Below are positions 63,622 through 64,000 of a stretch of 64,000 nucleotides of DNA, piece after piece (position 1 is the first letter of the stretch; each line of letters starts with the position of its first letter). This DNA is from Pseudomonas sp. P8_241 (lineage in GTDB: Bacteria > Pseudomonadota > Gammaproteobacteria > Pseudomonadales > Pseudomonadaceae), in NCBI RefSeq assembly GCF_034008315.1, contig NZ_CP125377.1, forward strand, positions 806,001 to 870,000, given 5' to 3'. The translations under genes were made by a program, and so were the position numbers. Under the pieces are notes generated by a model that was given only the letters and a program-made list of their open reading frames with translations, did no database searches and was not told the DNA's origin.

Positions 63622-64000
63622 TCACCGCTGCAACAGAATCCGCCCGCGACTCAGGTCGGCAAGCTGCAATTGCAAGGAGTCGATGCGCGCTTCACCCACC
63701 GCCAACCGCAACTCCACGCCATTGGCGGTAAAAGTTTCGTCCACAACCAGTCCACCTGCCTCCGCCACCCGAAGCTTCACCAGGGGCAACTCGGCAAAGG
63801 CGCAGGCACAACTGAGCGGTACCCGGCTGATCAGCTCAACCTTCGGTGCCGCTTGCAGGCATTTATTGGCGCCGCCACCGTAGGCTCGGGCAAGGCCACC
63901 GGTGCCGAGTTGAATGCCGCCATACCAGCGAATCACCAGCACCACGACCTGGTCGCAATCCTGCGCTTCGATTGCTGCCAGGATCGGTCGACCTGCGGTG
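63622..64000 (-). CDS. YigZ/IMPACT-family protein (5' end outside window)
   Basis: The frame is open through the end of the window: upstream of the GTG at 63945 it continues as AGRPILAAIEAQDCDQ, so the gene extends past 64000. The visible 125 or so residues contain the UPF0029 signature VIRWYGGIQLGTGGLARAYGG and a C-terminal domain of the YigZ type (AFAELPLVKLRV, GRILLQR). YigZ proteins are related to the eukaryotic translation regulator IMPACT, and their bacterial role is unclear. The usual length is about 195-205 residues. Confidence 0.88.
   Translation of the reverse strand, partial: TAGRPILAAIEAQDCDQVVVLVIRWYGGIQLGTGGLARAYGGGANKCLQAAPKVELISRVPLSCACAFAELPLVKLRVAEAGGLVVDETFTANGVELRLAVGEARIDSLQLQLADLSRGRILLQR

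Overview
The window is a chromosomal segment of a fluorescent-group Pseudomonas. The grounds are high GC with codon usage to match, many REP-type palindromes built on TGTAGGAGC, and a gene order (retS-purD-purH-fis-dusB-prmA-accCB-aroQ-dsbD-MCP-gcbA-DUF2333-nudix-SUI1-speA) that I recognise from the P. aeruginosa PA4856-PA4839 region and from P. fluorescens. It is mostly core genome with a few accessory patches. No tRNA, rRNA, CRISPR array, insertion sequence or prophage was seen.

Layout. 1-3860: the end of an aerobic cobalamin operon, cobG(partial)-cobH-cobI-[CbiG domains fused to CobJ], with overlapping genes. 4054-5014: an isolated unknown protein plus a 30-codon ORF. 5066-23677: a minus-strand core block with a MarC-family membrane protein, the hybrid kinase RetS, purine synthesis (purD, purH), dusB-fis, a zinc-ribbon DUF3426 protein, prmA, accB-accC, aroQ, dsbD, a CtpL-like chemoreceptor and the diguanylate cyclase GcbA. 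24150-28520: DUF2333, Nudix, SUI1 and speA on the plus strand. 28754-30864: an orphan type VI secretion pair, a short VgrG and a DUF4123 adaptor, with no recognisable effector. 30858-35066: MATE exporter, small membrane protein, MazG-like enzyme, cmoM and two DUF4136 lipoproteins. 35213-36098: remains of a tad/Flp pilus locus, in which a TadG-like gene is broken by a stop codon and truncated directly into an intact flp pilin gene. 36280-36838: a dispersed repeat and a 69-bp tandem repeat. 36865-40524: a MaoC-FabG4-thiolase lipid locus. 40576-41650: a chemoreceptor remnant. 41998-46747: RIO kinase and a copper module (cueA/copA-cueR and copZ) with two clear CueR promoters. 46841-51557: Bcr/CflA exporter, a 57-aa protein, zinc-type oxidoreductase/LysR pair and an ArsR-type regulator.

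51625-63089 is a purine uptake and salvage neighbourhood: an adenine/adenosine deaminase, an isopenicillin-N-synthase-like oxygenase, a BMP-family binding protein, a guanine/8-oxoguanine deaminase, and the two permeases and double ATPase of a nucleoside-type ABC importer. ChaA, an SDR and a MerR-controlled membrane protein gene are interspersed. The ATPase is followed by a 532-bp gene-free interval (63090-63621) that carries three perfect DnaA boxes, two of them in a repeated 36-bp element, and a hairpin whose only non-Watson-Crick pairs are G-U on the plus strand. The window ends inside a yigZ/IMPACT-family gene.

The features I consider most worth following are the orphan VgrG-DUF4123 pair, the decayed tad locus, the DnaA-box/hairpin interval, the unknown protein at 4054-4869, and the oxygenase embedded among purine deaminases.
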